The notes: generated from the letters alone by a model not told the origin. A DNA stretch of 64,000 nt from Sabellastarte sp. h YS-2021 (GCA_964017235.1 OZ024931.1:141114033-141178032); one strand, 5' to 3'. Numbered from the stretch's first letter, positions 41,904 through 54,125 are shown. Translations and numbers: made by a program.

Positions 41904-43769
41904 CTAAACATCGTTTGGGGTTTGGCAGGTAGTAAATTCAACTTCAATTTACTATATTTTAGTTGGTGACATTCAAGTAATGAAGTAAAACAAGTATATT
42001 TTATTTCATGATATTTTATTACCATTTTAATATGTTAAACGCTTTATCACAAGCTAATGCTAGTGTATATATTGTATAAAAGTTTAACAAAAGGTAGTAC
42101 TAGTTCTCTTGGTCTGTAAACTACATGAGCAAACAGAAGTTACAAGTTTGTAAACCCAAAGTAAACACTGAAGTAGGATAACAGTAGTGGGCTATGTAAA
42201 CTAATGGTCTAGACTGATATCTCAAGTTATGGTGCAAACTTTCTGTTAACTCTAAGATACCAAGGTAGCAGTAAACTAACAGGTTCTTAGTTGATGTCAT
42301 AACAAAGCTAACTCAGTTGTTATTAATATATATTAACATGTATAAAGTTAATAAACTCCAAATGATTAAAGTTTATAAAGGATGTTGTTATTCTTGTTTA
42401 TTCCTCCTGTAACTGAAGCAGGAAACACTGTCCATTATCCTTCCGAGTAGAATTCTCTCCAGTAGTATTTAGTGCTGGGACAAGTTGACTGAAACTCGAG
42501 TTGTAACTCGATGGGCGATAATTAGTGGTCACATCGATCTGCGCAAGTGAAACTCAAGTTTTTGAAAACGTAGATATTTTCACCAACTAAAGCTGACACT
42601 TTACCAAAATAATAGATATATCCGGAATTTTCGAAAATATGTCGTATTTTTACTTTATTCTGTCTTAAATTAATGAAGATTTAACTTAAATTATATCGTG
42701 AAAGCCATTTCCAGGTCAAAGTTTTTGATCATGTACGGTTATGTAAAATAACAAACGAAATACGTTATCCCGAAAATTACTCAAGTTTAACTCGAGTTCA
42801 ACGTGCTTCTAACAGGCGATGCTCGATCTCCATTTTAGCTGACGATCCCACCACTAGTAGTATTCTGCCAGATAAAATACTGTAGAGGTTCTCATTGGCG
42901 TCATGTTTAGAGAGTTTGGCCTCTTATCACAGGTGGTCTCCTCTGTGTGGGTTTAACGCCCAAATGGCAATGTCCTGTTATGTCCCTGGCTGTTGAGTGG
43001 GATGTGAAAACTTATTAGCCTCAAACAGGGGTGGGGGGCAAAGGTATTGTAGTAACATTGTTTGTGCGTCTGTCTGTCTGTACACATAACAAACCTTCAC
43101 ATCTGATTGAGGTCATATTTTCACATAAGCTGGGGTTTGCTCATGGCTCAGTCCTCTTTAGAGATGGTCTGAATTGCAGCCACCAGTATTTTGTTCATGG
43201 TTTTATTGACATCAGCTTCATAACTCACATTAGGGAGTCTTGTTTTCACACAGGGTGCAGTCTGTCCTGGGCTACTCAAAGAATATCCAGATTCACATTC
43301 AGACTCCAACAGACTTTTTTATCAATATCTAGTTTTGTCAGTATGTATCCCCATGTTTCAAACAAACCAGCACATTTTTAAGCACTCTATCTCCCTGTAA
43401 CAGCCCTAACTCTAATACACTGTTGTAGTGCTTAATCCCTTTTTAGAATTTTAAGGAGTGTGAAACAGCATCTTTTTGCCAATTTCATATGACCAGTACA
43501 TTTAATTTGTTCCTCATTTGCTTTCATCCAAGTTTGAAGTATGGAAGTAGAAGACATGCTAATATTTTCCAAAGCTTACAGTTGATTTTCGTGTCATTAA
43601 CATGTTGTAATTCCTGTAGTATTTCAGAACTGATGTGGTGTTAGTGTTAGAATCTTTTCATTTTTCTAGGTGGATAGTTGTGTGTAGTAGAGTGAATATA
43701 TATATATATGTAGTCAGCAGGGCTTTAAAGGATATCTCATGTACATGGGCATCTCTATGAAACAGTAAA
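41904..43769 (+). other. ECHS1 intron 5, downstream of the retrotransposon
   Basis: The first 500 bases are probably the retrotransposon's 3' repeat region. A SINE-like piece follows at about 42885-43030 (gtccctggctgttgag, then gggatgtgaaaac). Around 43030-43400 there is a non-coding stretch with tgtctgtctgtac. A short AT microsatellite lies near 43700. No exon was found. Confidence 0.5.
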
Positions 43770-44115
43770 TCCAGCAAGCTTCCCAGTGAAATTGATTTAC
43801 ACCTCATTAATAATATGTATTGTTTCAGAGCTGTTAAAAATAATGTAAAAACCTATGTTTGACCTTTAACCTTTCAGAACTGCTGGATAAAGTGTTTCCA
43901 GTGAAACTGATAAAATATCATTCATGTCAGTTGTCATTTCAGGACTGATGAAAGGCACTTAAATACCCCCTAAGTTTGACCTTTAACCTTTCAGTGTTGT
44001 GAGTAAAGTGTTCCTATTGTAATTCATTGCATATCATGTATTCTGTTGAAGGAGTTATAAAAACCTTTAAGTTTGACCTTTAACCTTTCAGGGCTGGTGA
44101 GTAAAGTGTTCCCAG
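43770..44115 (+). repeat. Decayed tandem copies of the ECHS1 exon 6 splice acceptor
   Basis: The block tttgacctttaacctttcag plus the first 20-25 bases of exon 6 occurs three times, with acceptor AGs ending at 43877, 43994 and 44091 (spacings 117 and 97). Sequence before each block is also alike (a cattNatNatgta-type stretch then a tttcag/gttgaag phrase), and a fourth, poorer unit starts near 43770. Only the last acceptor leads to the correct frame and full exon. Confidence 0.85.
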
Positions 44116-44211
44116 TCGATCAGGTGGTGGATGAAGCCGTCAAAACTGCAGAAAAGATTGCAGGGCTTTCACAGGTTGCTGTCGCCATGTGCAAACAAGC
44201 TGTCAATATGT
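44092..44211 (+). CDS. ECHS1: ECHS1, exon 6
   Basis: Encodes (G)[20 protein letters not shown] then [19 protein letters not shown]. The acceptor is the last of three near-identical copies (44091). The donor gtaagt starts at 44212, phase 1. Confidence 0.95.
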
Positions 44212-44341
44212 GTAAGTAAAAAAATTGAAGTTTAGAAAAACGTGTGTTTTTTCTATTTTCATTCATTATTAACTAGAGTAGACTCTGTAAGTACAGAATC
44301 AATTTCATGTCAAGTTGTACAGTAAGGAGGGGTATCTTTTT

Positions 44342-45625
44342 CTGTCAGCTGATTTGTCAGTCAACTAACATTTCTAAATCACTCTGCGGTGTACATGTAT
44401 GTGTTCGCGTCCACATGAACAACTTCTCCAAAAGTACAAGGCTCAGAGACATGCTGTTTCTTTTCAAAGATACCTTATCTATTGAGGATGAAAAATTGTT
44501 CAAAACATGCAGATCTGTGGGTTCGTCTGTTCCCAAGAACCAGTACAACTGGGGTACCCCCACCTAAAGTATGAAAATTTCAACACTTTATCACACGTTT
44601 CTCATATTCTATTTGAATAATTTTTTTATGTATTAAAATTCATTAAATCATAACTAAATCACTTATAACTTGGAAGTTATTGCATTTAGAGCATTTTGTT
44701 AAAGTATGTTATTCAGCTACTTTTTCAACAACTACAACATGGTTCGTTGGGAGTCCGTCCCAAAAGCTAAGTTAGTAATAGCCACTTTCTTACTGTTCAG
44801 TACCTTCCATTATGAGAAAAATCACTTGTAACTTGAAAACTATTGCATTTAGAGAATTATGTATAAATATATTATTCAGCTACTTTAGGGTCGGCTATAA
44901 CATAAGAAAATTGCACACCTGTAGGTCATTGCATAGCTGAGCAACAACTACTTTCAAGTTCTAACTGTTGAGTAAATCGCTTGTAACTTGAAAACTATTG
45001 CATTTAGAGAATATTCTTTAATATTTTATCCAGCTGGGTCAGCTATAACATAGTAAAATTGCACACCTGTAGCTCATTGTATAGATCAGCTATAGCTTCT
45101 TTCAGGTTTTCACTGTTGAGTAAATCAGTTGTAACTTGAAAACTCTTTGTTTAGAGAATTTTGTTTGAATGTTATTCACCTACTTTTGGTCAGCTCTAAA
45201 AAAGTAAACTTGCTGACCCGAAACTTATTGCGTGGCTGAGCAATAGCTACATTTAGGTTTTCACTGTTGAGGAAATCAGTTGCAACTCGAAAAGTATTAC
45301 ATTTTGAGAATTTTCTTTAAATATGTTATTCAGCCTTTTGGGTCAGCTATGGTATAGTGAAATTGCAGACCTGTAGCTCATTGTATAGCTGAGCAATAGC
45401 TTCTTTCAGGTTCTCACTCTTGAGTAAATTAGTTGTAACTTGAAAACTATTGCATGTACGGTAATGTTTTTCACCTACTGTTTACACCTTAATAGTTAAG
45501 TTTGTACTTTACTTCTGAATACCATTTGTAGTGCATAACTTTTGTGTCCTTTTCTGCATTCACTTCTACTCTGAAACTTAAAACACATAGCTGACACAGA
45601 GGCCGTCCAAGGGCACTGCTTGTTT
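44342..45625. mobile_element. Hairpin-ended element with ~155-bp array, short copy
   Basis: In ECHS1 intron 6. The head starts tgtcagctgatttgtcagtc and shares cactctgcgg and a taccttatctat/gatgaaaaattgttca block with heads at 52142 and 60401. About six units of a 155-bp repeat (gtaacttgaaaactattgca, then gtcagctataacatag) follow. The end has a hairpin-forming ggccgtccaagggc. It lacks the inserted 147-bp-array element seen in the other two copies, so it represents the simpler ancestral form. Confidence 0.7.
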
Positions 45626-46769
45626 ACAACTTTTTGATATATATTAATCCAAAGGCTTATCTAAAGGACTTGAGCATTTACAGTAGTTCTGAATGCCATA
45701 GACTTAAGAAACCCCAAAGTTCTCACTGGATTGAGCTCCCTTCTGCCTATGAACCAATCATTTTATGTTGGAGCAAAATATTTGAATCCGGCTTGATCGT
45801 CAGTTGGCAAAGTGGGCAATTAATTGACCTTGACAATTGGGGCAATTCTCAGTGTTTAAGCAGGAATTACTATATGTACTGACATAAGTGGAATTGGGCG
45901 TAACTACAATCACATCCATGTAATCAGTGTCTTCATAATCTCACAAAGCCATTTTACAGAGTTGTGTCCTGCACGCACTTCTTCAGACGAACCATCAACC
46001 AAATGTATAAATGTCATTCTTTTGACCTTTTAAATTTGTGGCAGTGTAATTCTATGTAAATCAGACATTCAGTGTATGTATAAAATATGGTTAATGCCAG
46101 ACCAATACCTACCAGTGACTTGAGCCTGTTGATGTTTGAAAAACAACTATGACGACTCTGAAAACTGATCTGAAAAGACTCCAGAAATATATATTCTCTA
46201 TTTTAGGCAAAACTTTTCATGAATAGTGTATGGCATGGCCAAACATGATCAAATCTGTACATTTTCAGGTCAAAAAGCTTCAGATTACAAGTTTCTGTTA
46301 TTTTTGGTTTATTTGTAAGTCAAACAGGCAGGGTGTGAACCCTCTGTAGTCGCACATGCTTTGTGACACTGAAATAACATCAGTTCTTTTGTTGTGATGC
46401 TTTTGTCATGTGAAAATAACTTAAGTATTCAGCATAGTTCAGCGGTTTACATATCTCAGCTCAACATTACTCCACAGGTAAGTCTTGCCATTACTGCTGT
46501 GACCCACGGGTTGGAAACTAGCTTTCACTTAAACATATATTACCACAAAATAGCATTGAATGTACCTTATGCTTTTAGGAAACAAGTATGATGTTGCAAT
46601 ATCTTGGAGTTTTCACAATCATATCAAGATACCATCACAGTTAAACACTAATAATGTTCTGGTGTTGTGAAATATACAAGTGTAACTACAAAATGTTTTA
46701 TATTTAATATTTTTCTGCTTTCCAGCTTTGGTACTTTATACTCAGTTTTTCCATAAATCCGGATCATTT
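45626..46769 (+). other. ECHS1 intron 6, non-coding interval
   Basis: No exon or repeat boundary seen. The short open frames here have no recognisable motif. Confidence 0.5.
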
Positions 46770-47385
46770 TTACCCCACAGCCCTTAAAGGCTGTCGGGGT
46801 ATTGTTTTCACCCATGGTGTCCGGATGGGCGGGCGGCGGGAAAAAGTTTGTCCGGGCTGTATCTCAGAAACCGTAAGGTGTAGGAAGTTCATACTTGGTA
46901 GGGACATTGGTTGGGGGGTGTAGGTGTGCAGCGTCATGGTCTGACCTTGATTTGACCTTTGACCTTGCCGTAGTGACCTTGACCTATAAAATCTTGTCCG
47001 GGCTATATCTCTCTCGGAAACCGTAAGGTGTAGGAAGTTGATACTTAGTAGGGGTATTGGTTAGGGAATGTAGGTGTGCAATGTCATGGTCTGACCTTGA
47101 TTTCACCTTTGACCTTGCCGTAGTGACCTTGACCTATAAAATCTTGTCCGGGCAATATTTCGGAAACCGTAAGGTGTAGGAAGTTGATACTTAGTAGGGA
47201 TATTGGTTAGGGGGTGTAGGTGTGCAACGTCATGGTCTGACCTTGATTTCACCTTTGACCTTGTCGTAGTGACCTTGACCTATAAAATCTTGTCCGGGCT
47301 ATATCTCGGAAACTGTAAGGTGTAGGAAGTTGATACTTGGTAGGGACATTGGTTAGGGGGTGTAAGTGTGCAACGTTATAGTTAA
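46770..47385. mobile_element. Hairpin-headed element with 146-bp array in ECHS1 intron 6
   Basis: The head reads taccccacagccctt, then aaaggctgtcggggta, an inverted pair. A G/C-rich stretch follows (gggcgggcggcggg), then four tandem units anchored on ccgtaaggtgtaggaagtt at 46871, 47021, 47167 and 47311 (spacings 150, 146, 146; the first contains an extra ctct). Each unit holds several TGACCTT or TTGACCT motifs. The right end is truncated. Confidence 0.75.
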
Positions 47386-47987
47386 GTCATATTAGAATTT
47401 ATTAAGAATTTTACTTTCATAACCTCCCATTGTAAGAGATAGAATTTCATCAAGTGAGCCACAGATTTTGCTTCAACACCACACATAAGCATTCGTTAAA
47501 TGTATTACCACTTCTGTATACATGGTAATATTCAAAACATCTAAACCATAATTCGGCCATGCAGATGTAGATAAAGAGTGTTGAATTTTAGTTTACTGAT
47601 TAATGCTGTCATCTTGTTATTGAATTATCTTGTTTTAATACTTCATCTTTACATGCATTATCTTTCTTTTAAACATTATTTTCTCCATTTAAACATTGTT
47701 TGGACCTTTATATAACTGACAGTGCTCTGAAAGTATCCTGAACTTTGTACTGATACACTACTTCTATATCTCATGGTGTTAAAAATATTTCCTGAGGCTG
47801 TTGGGTACGGGCATCTCTGATGCTATTTTTGTGTAACTACATAACCTACCAGAGTCTTAATTATACTGATATATTATAAACAGTAGGAAAAAAAGAACTT
47901 TTAAGACAGTGTAAATGCTTTCATAAAATCAGGTTGTACTGTATAAAATCAATTGAAACATTACCTGTTTTTTTTATCTTTTTACAG

Positions 47988-48055
47988 CCTTTGAGTTGTC
48001 CTTAAATCAAGGGTTGGACTATGAAAAGACCATATTTCACCAGACCTTTGCCACC
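47988..48055 (+). CDS. ECHS1: ECHS1, exon 7
   Basis: Encodes (S)FELSLNQGLDYEKTIFHQTF then AT. Acceptor tttttacag at 47987 with a long pyrimidine tract, donor gtaagt at 48056, phase 0. Confidence 0.95.
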
Positions 48056-48664
48056 GTAAGTTCTCCCTAGTCATACTGTCAGTAGAAATGCTGTAACAGT
48101 AAGGAAAATACCATGATTTTTGTTGAAGCGGAAATGATCTGTCAGATTTTGGAGCAAGATAGGAAGATGAAGAGACTGGTTATTCAGTATAAATGCTAAA
48201 CAACATAAACTAACTTGAAGCAAGTTTGTCACAATAAAATACTGACTAGAAATCTGTGTTGACACATTTACCAGTTAATATCACAATACTAGTCATACAT
48301 AAACAAATAATAAAGAAAAAAAGTAAACTTTCTCAAACATTGGAAAGCAGTGACATTTGTTTTTACTTACTAAAAAACTTCAAAAGATCTGCCTTAAAGC
48401 TGCATATTTTCTTATGAAAAAAAGGAATAATATAATATCCATCAGTAAAATATATATATTCTTTCAAATTTTTAGTGCTTTTACTGTTGATATCAACCAC
48501 CATACTTACAAAACGTGATTTATTTACAACCGGATTGTAGGAAACTTTACTGGATCAAAATCTATTTCCTCCTAGCCTTGTATTATGCCATTGTTACCAA
48601 CAAACCAATTCGGTACAACAACTGACTTGTTTCAAGACTAATATCAAGTGTTTTATTTGTACAG

Positions 48665-48730
48665 GAGGACAGAAAAGAAGGTATGACTGCCTTTGTTGAG
48701 AAACGACCTGCTGATTTCAAGAATAAGTGA
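48665..48730 (+). CDS. ECHS1: ECHS1, exon 8 (C-terminus)
   Basis: Encodes EDRKEGMTAFVEKRPADFKN then K and the TGA stop at 48728-48730. The FVEKR...FK ending is the normal C-terminus of the enzyme. Acceptor tttgtacag at 48664. Confidence 0.96.
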   Translation, partial: EDRKEGMTAFVEKRPADFKNK

Positions 48731-48935
48731 AACAGGAGACAACTGAAGATTGTATTTTGTGTGACCAGTTGTGAACAAAGGAGATACAAAAATTAAAACA
48801 AAAATAATAATAATGCACACGCTACCTGTCTGATGCATGACTGTGTGAGAAAATCAGTTCAAACATTTGCTACGGCTCTATGTAAGGCCTTAAAGTGCAA
48901 TAACTGAATAAATGGAACATTAAGAAAACATCTGA
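48731..48935 (+). other. ECHS1: ECHS1 3' UTR
   Basis: Untranslated region after the stop. An AATAAA polyadenylation signal lies at 48907-48912, about 180 bases past the stop, so the transcript probably ends near 48925-48940. Confidence 0.7.
48907..48912 (+). terminator. Polyadenylation signal AATAAA
   Basis: Canonical hexamer downstream of the ECHS1 stop codon, on the coding strand. Confidence 0.7.
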
Positions 48936-49360
48936 TTTTTAATATGCTATAGAAATCCATGATGCCATGAAAAGGCTTGGTTGAAGTGACGGCTTTAGCA
49001 GAGAAGCTGGTAAGAGTGAATGAAAAAGAGAAAATCTTTACTTGGGTAATATATAGCACATCAGTGAGGTAGGATTTGGTAATTTGGTCTGAACATTTTT
49101 AGTCTGTTGGCTCAGAGATTACATATTTATTTCCCTTGAACTGGAGTCATTCAAAGCAAACTCTTTCTTAGGATTCATGGTTCAACCAAGCAGACTGATT
49201 GTCTTTGGACACATAAACCACCCCGAGCTAGGAAATGTGGATCAAACACAGCATTATGTGTGATCAGTTATAAAAATTGTAAAAATTGACAAAGGATTGA
49301 TTTTTGTGGGTTGATGGTTGTGGTTGGGAGCATTCCGTAATTAATTGCCTAAGCATAAGT
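48936..49360. other. Intergenic DNA after ECHS1
   Basis: No gene seen. The ECHS1 transcript end is inferred just before this stretch. Confidence 0.4.
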
Positions 49361-49570
49361 AGGTATTTATTACCTCTGCCAAGCAGGTATTATTTTTGTG
49401 ACCGTGTGGCTGTTTGTTCATTTCAAGAGTCATCCCTATCCCATTAAATTTTGAGACTGATCTGGAGCACTGTCAGGATACCAAGAAAAAAAAATCAAGA
49501 TTTTAACATTTTAAATGTTATTACCTGCCTGGGTGGAGATCTGTGCCCGTCGAGTGATCTTGTTATACTC
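49361..49570. mobile_element. MITE-like interspersed repeat
   Basis: It starts tattacctctgccaagcagg and ends with ggagatctgtgcccgtcgag then tgatct. This pairing of a cctctgccaagcagg head with a gagatctg...cgagtg tail is a pattern I know from widespread short non-autonomous elements of metazoan genomes. No coding capacity. Confidence 0.55.
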
Positions 49571-49733
49571 TTAACCAATATTTTGAAAGTTAAAAAATTT
49601 AAAACATGAAACACGAGTTATTTTCAAGTTAATAAACATTATTTTTACCACATCATAAGTGAAAAAACGATATTTTTCCTAAAACTTTTTAATGTTTTTA
49701 AATGATTAAGTATCTGTTACTACAAACCTAATT

Positions 49734-50995
49734 ATATCCCCAGACGAAAGTCGGGGATATATTATTTTCAGCTCCATTGCGCCGCCGCTGCCGCTGTACG
49801 TTTTGACTTGTGTGCGCGATGACTCAAAAGCACTTTTATGGATTTCATTCAAACTTGGCACACACATGTATTTGGGTCAGAAGAGGAACCCTATTTTAAG
49901 GTGACCTTAAACTCCCAATAATAAAGAACTTATGGCCACCTTAAGGTCAGAAATTTGACATTTCGGCACTTAATGCCCTCTAGGTCACAAACTATGTGGC
50001 TTATCTACCTCAAATTTTACCTGAGAATACCTTACTATATTCTCCTTATATATACCAAAAATCAAGACTTTATGTTAAAGTTAACATTGTTTTTGAGGCA
50101 CCTGAAGACCATACTTAGACATTTTTTTCGACGTTTTTCCTATATTTTCCCCTATAACTTAAAAGTGATAAGTCTGACAAGTCTGTAAGTGTAGTTGATA
50201 TAACTCTTACATGTACTCTAAACCTGTGAAAAATTTAGTCACTGTAACTTTAATTTTAAGGTCATCTTAAAGTCTCTAAAATGCCGAAGAGAGACCAAAT
50301 TTATAGATTTTTTGCCACTTTGAAGCCCTATAGCAGTCAAACGATGGAACTTACACAGCTGAAATCTCATCTGGGAATACATGATTATGTTCTGTTTACA
50401 TGTGAGAAAAATCAAGGCTTTAAATAGATGTTTAACCTGTGGATAAGGACCATAAACACCCACCCGAGTGACCTGTTTAAGACATTTTCCACATTTTTCG
50501 TAATGTAACCTGGAAATGGTAAGTCTGACAAGTCTGTAACTCTGGTAGATATAACTGCTACATGTAATGTTTTTCTGTCAAAAATTTAAGTCTGTAACTT
50601 TAATTTAAGGTCATCTTAAGGTCTCTAAAATGCCCACGGACACCCAATTTATTGACTTTTTACCACTTTTAAGCCCTATAACTGACATAATATGTGCCCA
50701 ATACAGTTGAAATCTCATCTGGGAATATAATATGTTCATTTTTTGCATGTGCCAAAAACCAAGGCTTATAAGTAGACATTTAACATGTATGTGAGGCCCA
50801 TGAATAATCCACTCAGAGCGCTTTGTTTTTAAATTGACCCCCAAAAATGAAAAAAAAAAATGGTTTGACCAAAAAAAAACAAAAAAAATTGAAAATAGTT
50901 TATAATACATGTACTTGTGAATCACACAAAATGGATTCTATAAAAAAATACCGAGTGAATGCTAGTGGTGTGAGAGATGGCCTGTCTGGGGATAT
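49734..50995. mobile_element. Hairpin-ended non-autonomous element, ATATCCCC type
   Basis: Perfect 12-bp terminal inverted repeats: ATATCCCCAGAC (49734-49745) and GTCTGGGGATAT (50984-50995). The left end also forms a hairpin with ATATCCCC and GAC pairing with GTC and GGGGATAT around a GAAA loop, one A bulged. A G/C-rich stretch (gcgccgccgctgccgct) follows. Internally a block with taaggtcatcttaa...gtctctaaaatgcc occurs twice (about 50245 and 50600). No protein. It has the same design as the 3412-5233 element but unrelated sequence. Confidence 0.75.
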
Positions 50996-51764
50996 GTTGG
51001 CGTCGAGTCGGCGCTATCTAGTTTAATAACGTTTTCAACAAAAAGTTTTAAAATATTGTTGTATAGTGTAGTGACTAGCCAGTGAAGTACAACTCTTCAT
51101 GTATAATTAGGACATACAATGGCCACCAGAGGCAATTTTATAAAATGTGACTACCGATGCAATGCTAAGTACCACAAGGCTTGCTTCAAATGTCTCAAAA
51201 ATGTTCCTGTTGTGTTTTTGTGAGGATGCCCTAAGGCCTGCAGGCCTTTTTCTCAACTTTTTAGCTAACATTATTATATATCTCCTCTATAAACCTGCAA
51301 AAGGTGACCCAGAAAAAGCAAACTTTGCTGTTTTTTGGGCAGTATCTAGAATGGAATAGAAATAAACAACTGAACAAAGTGGAATTTTTAAGGTAGATTG
51401 AGACAGCCATGAAGTATTGCAATGCAGTATTTTGACCATGAAGGCCTTTGTTCATCAGATTAACTTGTGATGCCAACTTCACAGTCTCCAAAATGCCATG
51501 TATCTGCCTAAGGTCTGCAAAATGTCATGTATTTCCCTAATTCCATGTTGTTGGACTGTTGAATTAACCTATATAAAGTCATAAGCTGTGAAACGTTTTT
51601 TTTGTCGGGTCAAATTTATACCTAGACACATTCTTGAAGGTCAAATGGGATGATCTTACCAGCCTTAAAAATCCAATGTTGATCTGAAGGGTTCAGAATG
51701 TGATATGCAAAATATGGTCAAAAATATCATCATACCTAGGCCTTTTCACTTGAATGAGTTCTTG

Positions 51765-51905
51765 TAGGTTCATAGTGGCTTAGTGGTTAGTAAGTTTGGC
51801 ATTTTATCGCAGGCTGACATTTGTGTCGTTTCAACCCAAACAAGTTGCAATGCCGAGGACATGTTGGAATATGACCCTGGTTGTTAAAATCCCTTTTACC
51901 TTTAA
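51765..51905 (+). mobile_element. tRNA-derived SINE
   Basis: A good A box (TGGCTTAGTGG, 51776-51786) and a weak B box (gtgtcgtttcaaccc) are followed by the family's 3' phrase (ggaatatgaccctggttgtt). Between 50996 and this SINE no gene was seen. Confidence 0.75.
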
Positions 51906-54125
51906 GCTGATGATTAATATTACCAAATGCTTACATTTTTAGCATAAAAAGACTAATCTATTGCGTTAATACATCCTATTCAATATACAATTGTTAATCA
52001 GGTTAGCGCATACCGGCCTGTCAAACGACAGAAAAAGCCATCCTGTGTTTCCACCGGCCGGGCCTGCGTAGTACTGTGCATTCGCCAGGTGGCACATCCT
52101 ACTTCCTTCCTGTCTGAACAGCTTGACGTTGTAGCATGTTTTTATGTCAGCTGACTTATCAGTCAGCTGACATTATGTCATCACTCTGCGGCGTGGGTGT
52201 ACGCGTCCGCGTGAACAACTTCTTCTCCGAAACTACAAGGCCTAGAGACGTGCTGTTTTTTTTAAAAGATACCTTATCTATCGAGGATGAAAAATTGTTC
52301 AAGGCATGCAAATCTGTCTGTTCGTCTGTTTGCTAGAGACATTACAAGGGGGGTACCCCTACCAAAAGTGTGAAAATTTCAACACTTTATCACAATTTTC
52401 TCAGTGACTATTGCAGGGATTTCTCTCATATCTTGCATATATGTACTAGGTCAGAGGTAGATTCTCTTGTGTGAGTATGAGACCTGGATCTGTCTTATTT
52501 TTTTTTTAATAAATTTTTTTAATAATTTTTAATGCATTAAAATTCATGAAATCATGCACTAAATCACTTGTAACTTGAAAAGTGTTGCATTTAGAGCATT
52601 TTGTTAAAATATGTTATTCAGCTACTTTTTTCATAGCTACAACATGGTGAGTAACTTGGGTGTCTGTCTCAATAGCTAAGTGAGTAATAGCTACTTTTGG
52701 GCTTTTCAGTAACTTCCATCATGAGTAAAATCACTTGTAACTTGAAAACTATTGCATTTAGAGAATTTTGTATAAATATGTTATTCAGCTACTTTTGGGT
52801 CAGCTATAACATAGTAAAATTTCAGACCTGTAGCTCATGGCATAGCTGAGTAATAGCTACTTTTAGGTTATCACTGTTGAGTAAATGACTTATAACTTGA
52901 AAACTATTGCATTTAGAGTATTTTGTTTAAATATGTTATTCACCTATTTTGGGGTCAGCTATAACATAGTGAAATTTCAGACCTGTGGCTCATTGCATAG
53001 CTGAGTATTAGCTACTTTGAAGTTCTCACTGTTGAGTTAATCAGTTGTAATTGGAAAACTATTGCATTTACAGAAATTTGTGTAAATATGTTATTCAGCT
53101 ACTTTTGGGTCAGCTATAACATAGTGAAATTACAGACCTGTAGCTCATGGCACAACTGAGCAATAGCTATTTTCAGGTAGTGACTGTTGAGTAAATCAGC
53201 TGTAACTTGAAAAATATTGCATTTGGAGTATTTTGTTAAAATATATTGTTCACCTACTTTTGGGTCAGCTATAACATAGTGCAATTACAGACCTATAGCT
53301 CATGGCATAGCTGAGCAATAGCTATTTTCAGGTTCTCACTATTGAGTAAATCAGTTGTAACTTGAAAACTATTGCATTTACAGTAATTTGCTTAAATATG
53401 TTGTTCACCTACTTTTGGGTCAGCTATAACATAGTAAAAATTCAAACATGTAGCTCATTGCATAGCTGAGAAATAGCTACTTTGAGGTTATCACTTTGAG
53501 TAAATCAGTTGTAACTTGAAAACTATTACATTTAGAGCATTTTGTTTAAATATGTTCTTCACATAAGTTTTGGTCAGCTATAACATAGTGAAATTGCAGA
53601 CCTGTAGCTCCTGACACAACTGAGCAATAGCTATTTTCAGGTAGTGACTGTTGAGTAAATCAGCTGTAACTTGAAAAATATTGCATTTGGAGTATTTTGT
53701 TAAAATATGTTGTTCACCTACTTTTGGGTCAGCTATAACATAGTGAAATTACAGACCTATAGCTCATGGCATAGCTGAGCAATAGCTATTTTCAGGTTCT
53801 CACTATTGAGTAAATCAGTTGTAACTTGAAAACCATGGCATTTACAGTAATTTGCTTAAATATGTTGTTCACCTACTTTTGGGTCAGCTATAACATAGTA
53901 AAAATTCAGACATGTAGCTCATTGCATAGCTGAGTAATAGCTACTTTGAGGTTATCACTGTTGAGTAAATCAGTTGTAACTTGAACTATTACATTTAGAG
54001 TATTTTGTTTAAATATATTATTCACATAATTTTTGGTCAGCTATAACATAGTGAAATTGCAGACCTCTATGTCATGGCATAGCTGAGAAATAGTTACTTT
54101 CAGGTTCTCACTGTTGAGTAAATCA

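Larger units (their letters stand above)
36840..42400 (+). mobile_element. Ngaro-like tyrosine-recombinase retrotransposon in ECHS1 intron
   Basis: Order gag, RT-RNase H, tyrosine recombinase, all on the + strand, about 5.5 kb. There is no methyltransferase domain between RNase H and the recombinase, which fits Ngaro better than DIRS1/PAT. The ends are not resolved. A possible shared A-type repeat is the pair ataaactcc / 12 bases / tttataaagg, found at 36887-36917 and again at 42351-42381 with identical spacing; its TATA-like part could be the promoter. Three small lesions break the RT frame, whereas gag and recombinase are intact. Confidence 0.8.

Noticed and set aside
44338-45625. Helitron assignment of the 155-bp-array element
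   Set aside because: A 3' hairpin is present, but there is no CTRR end, no clear 5' TC and no Rep/helicase coding. Kept only as a possible resemblance.
52560-54125. CRISPR-like array
   Set aside because: Units of 147-155 bp repeat in full without unique spacers, in a eukaryotic genome; this is a satellite.
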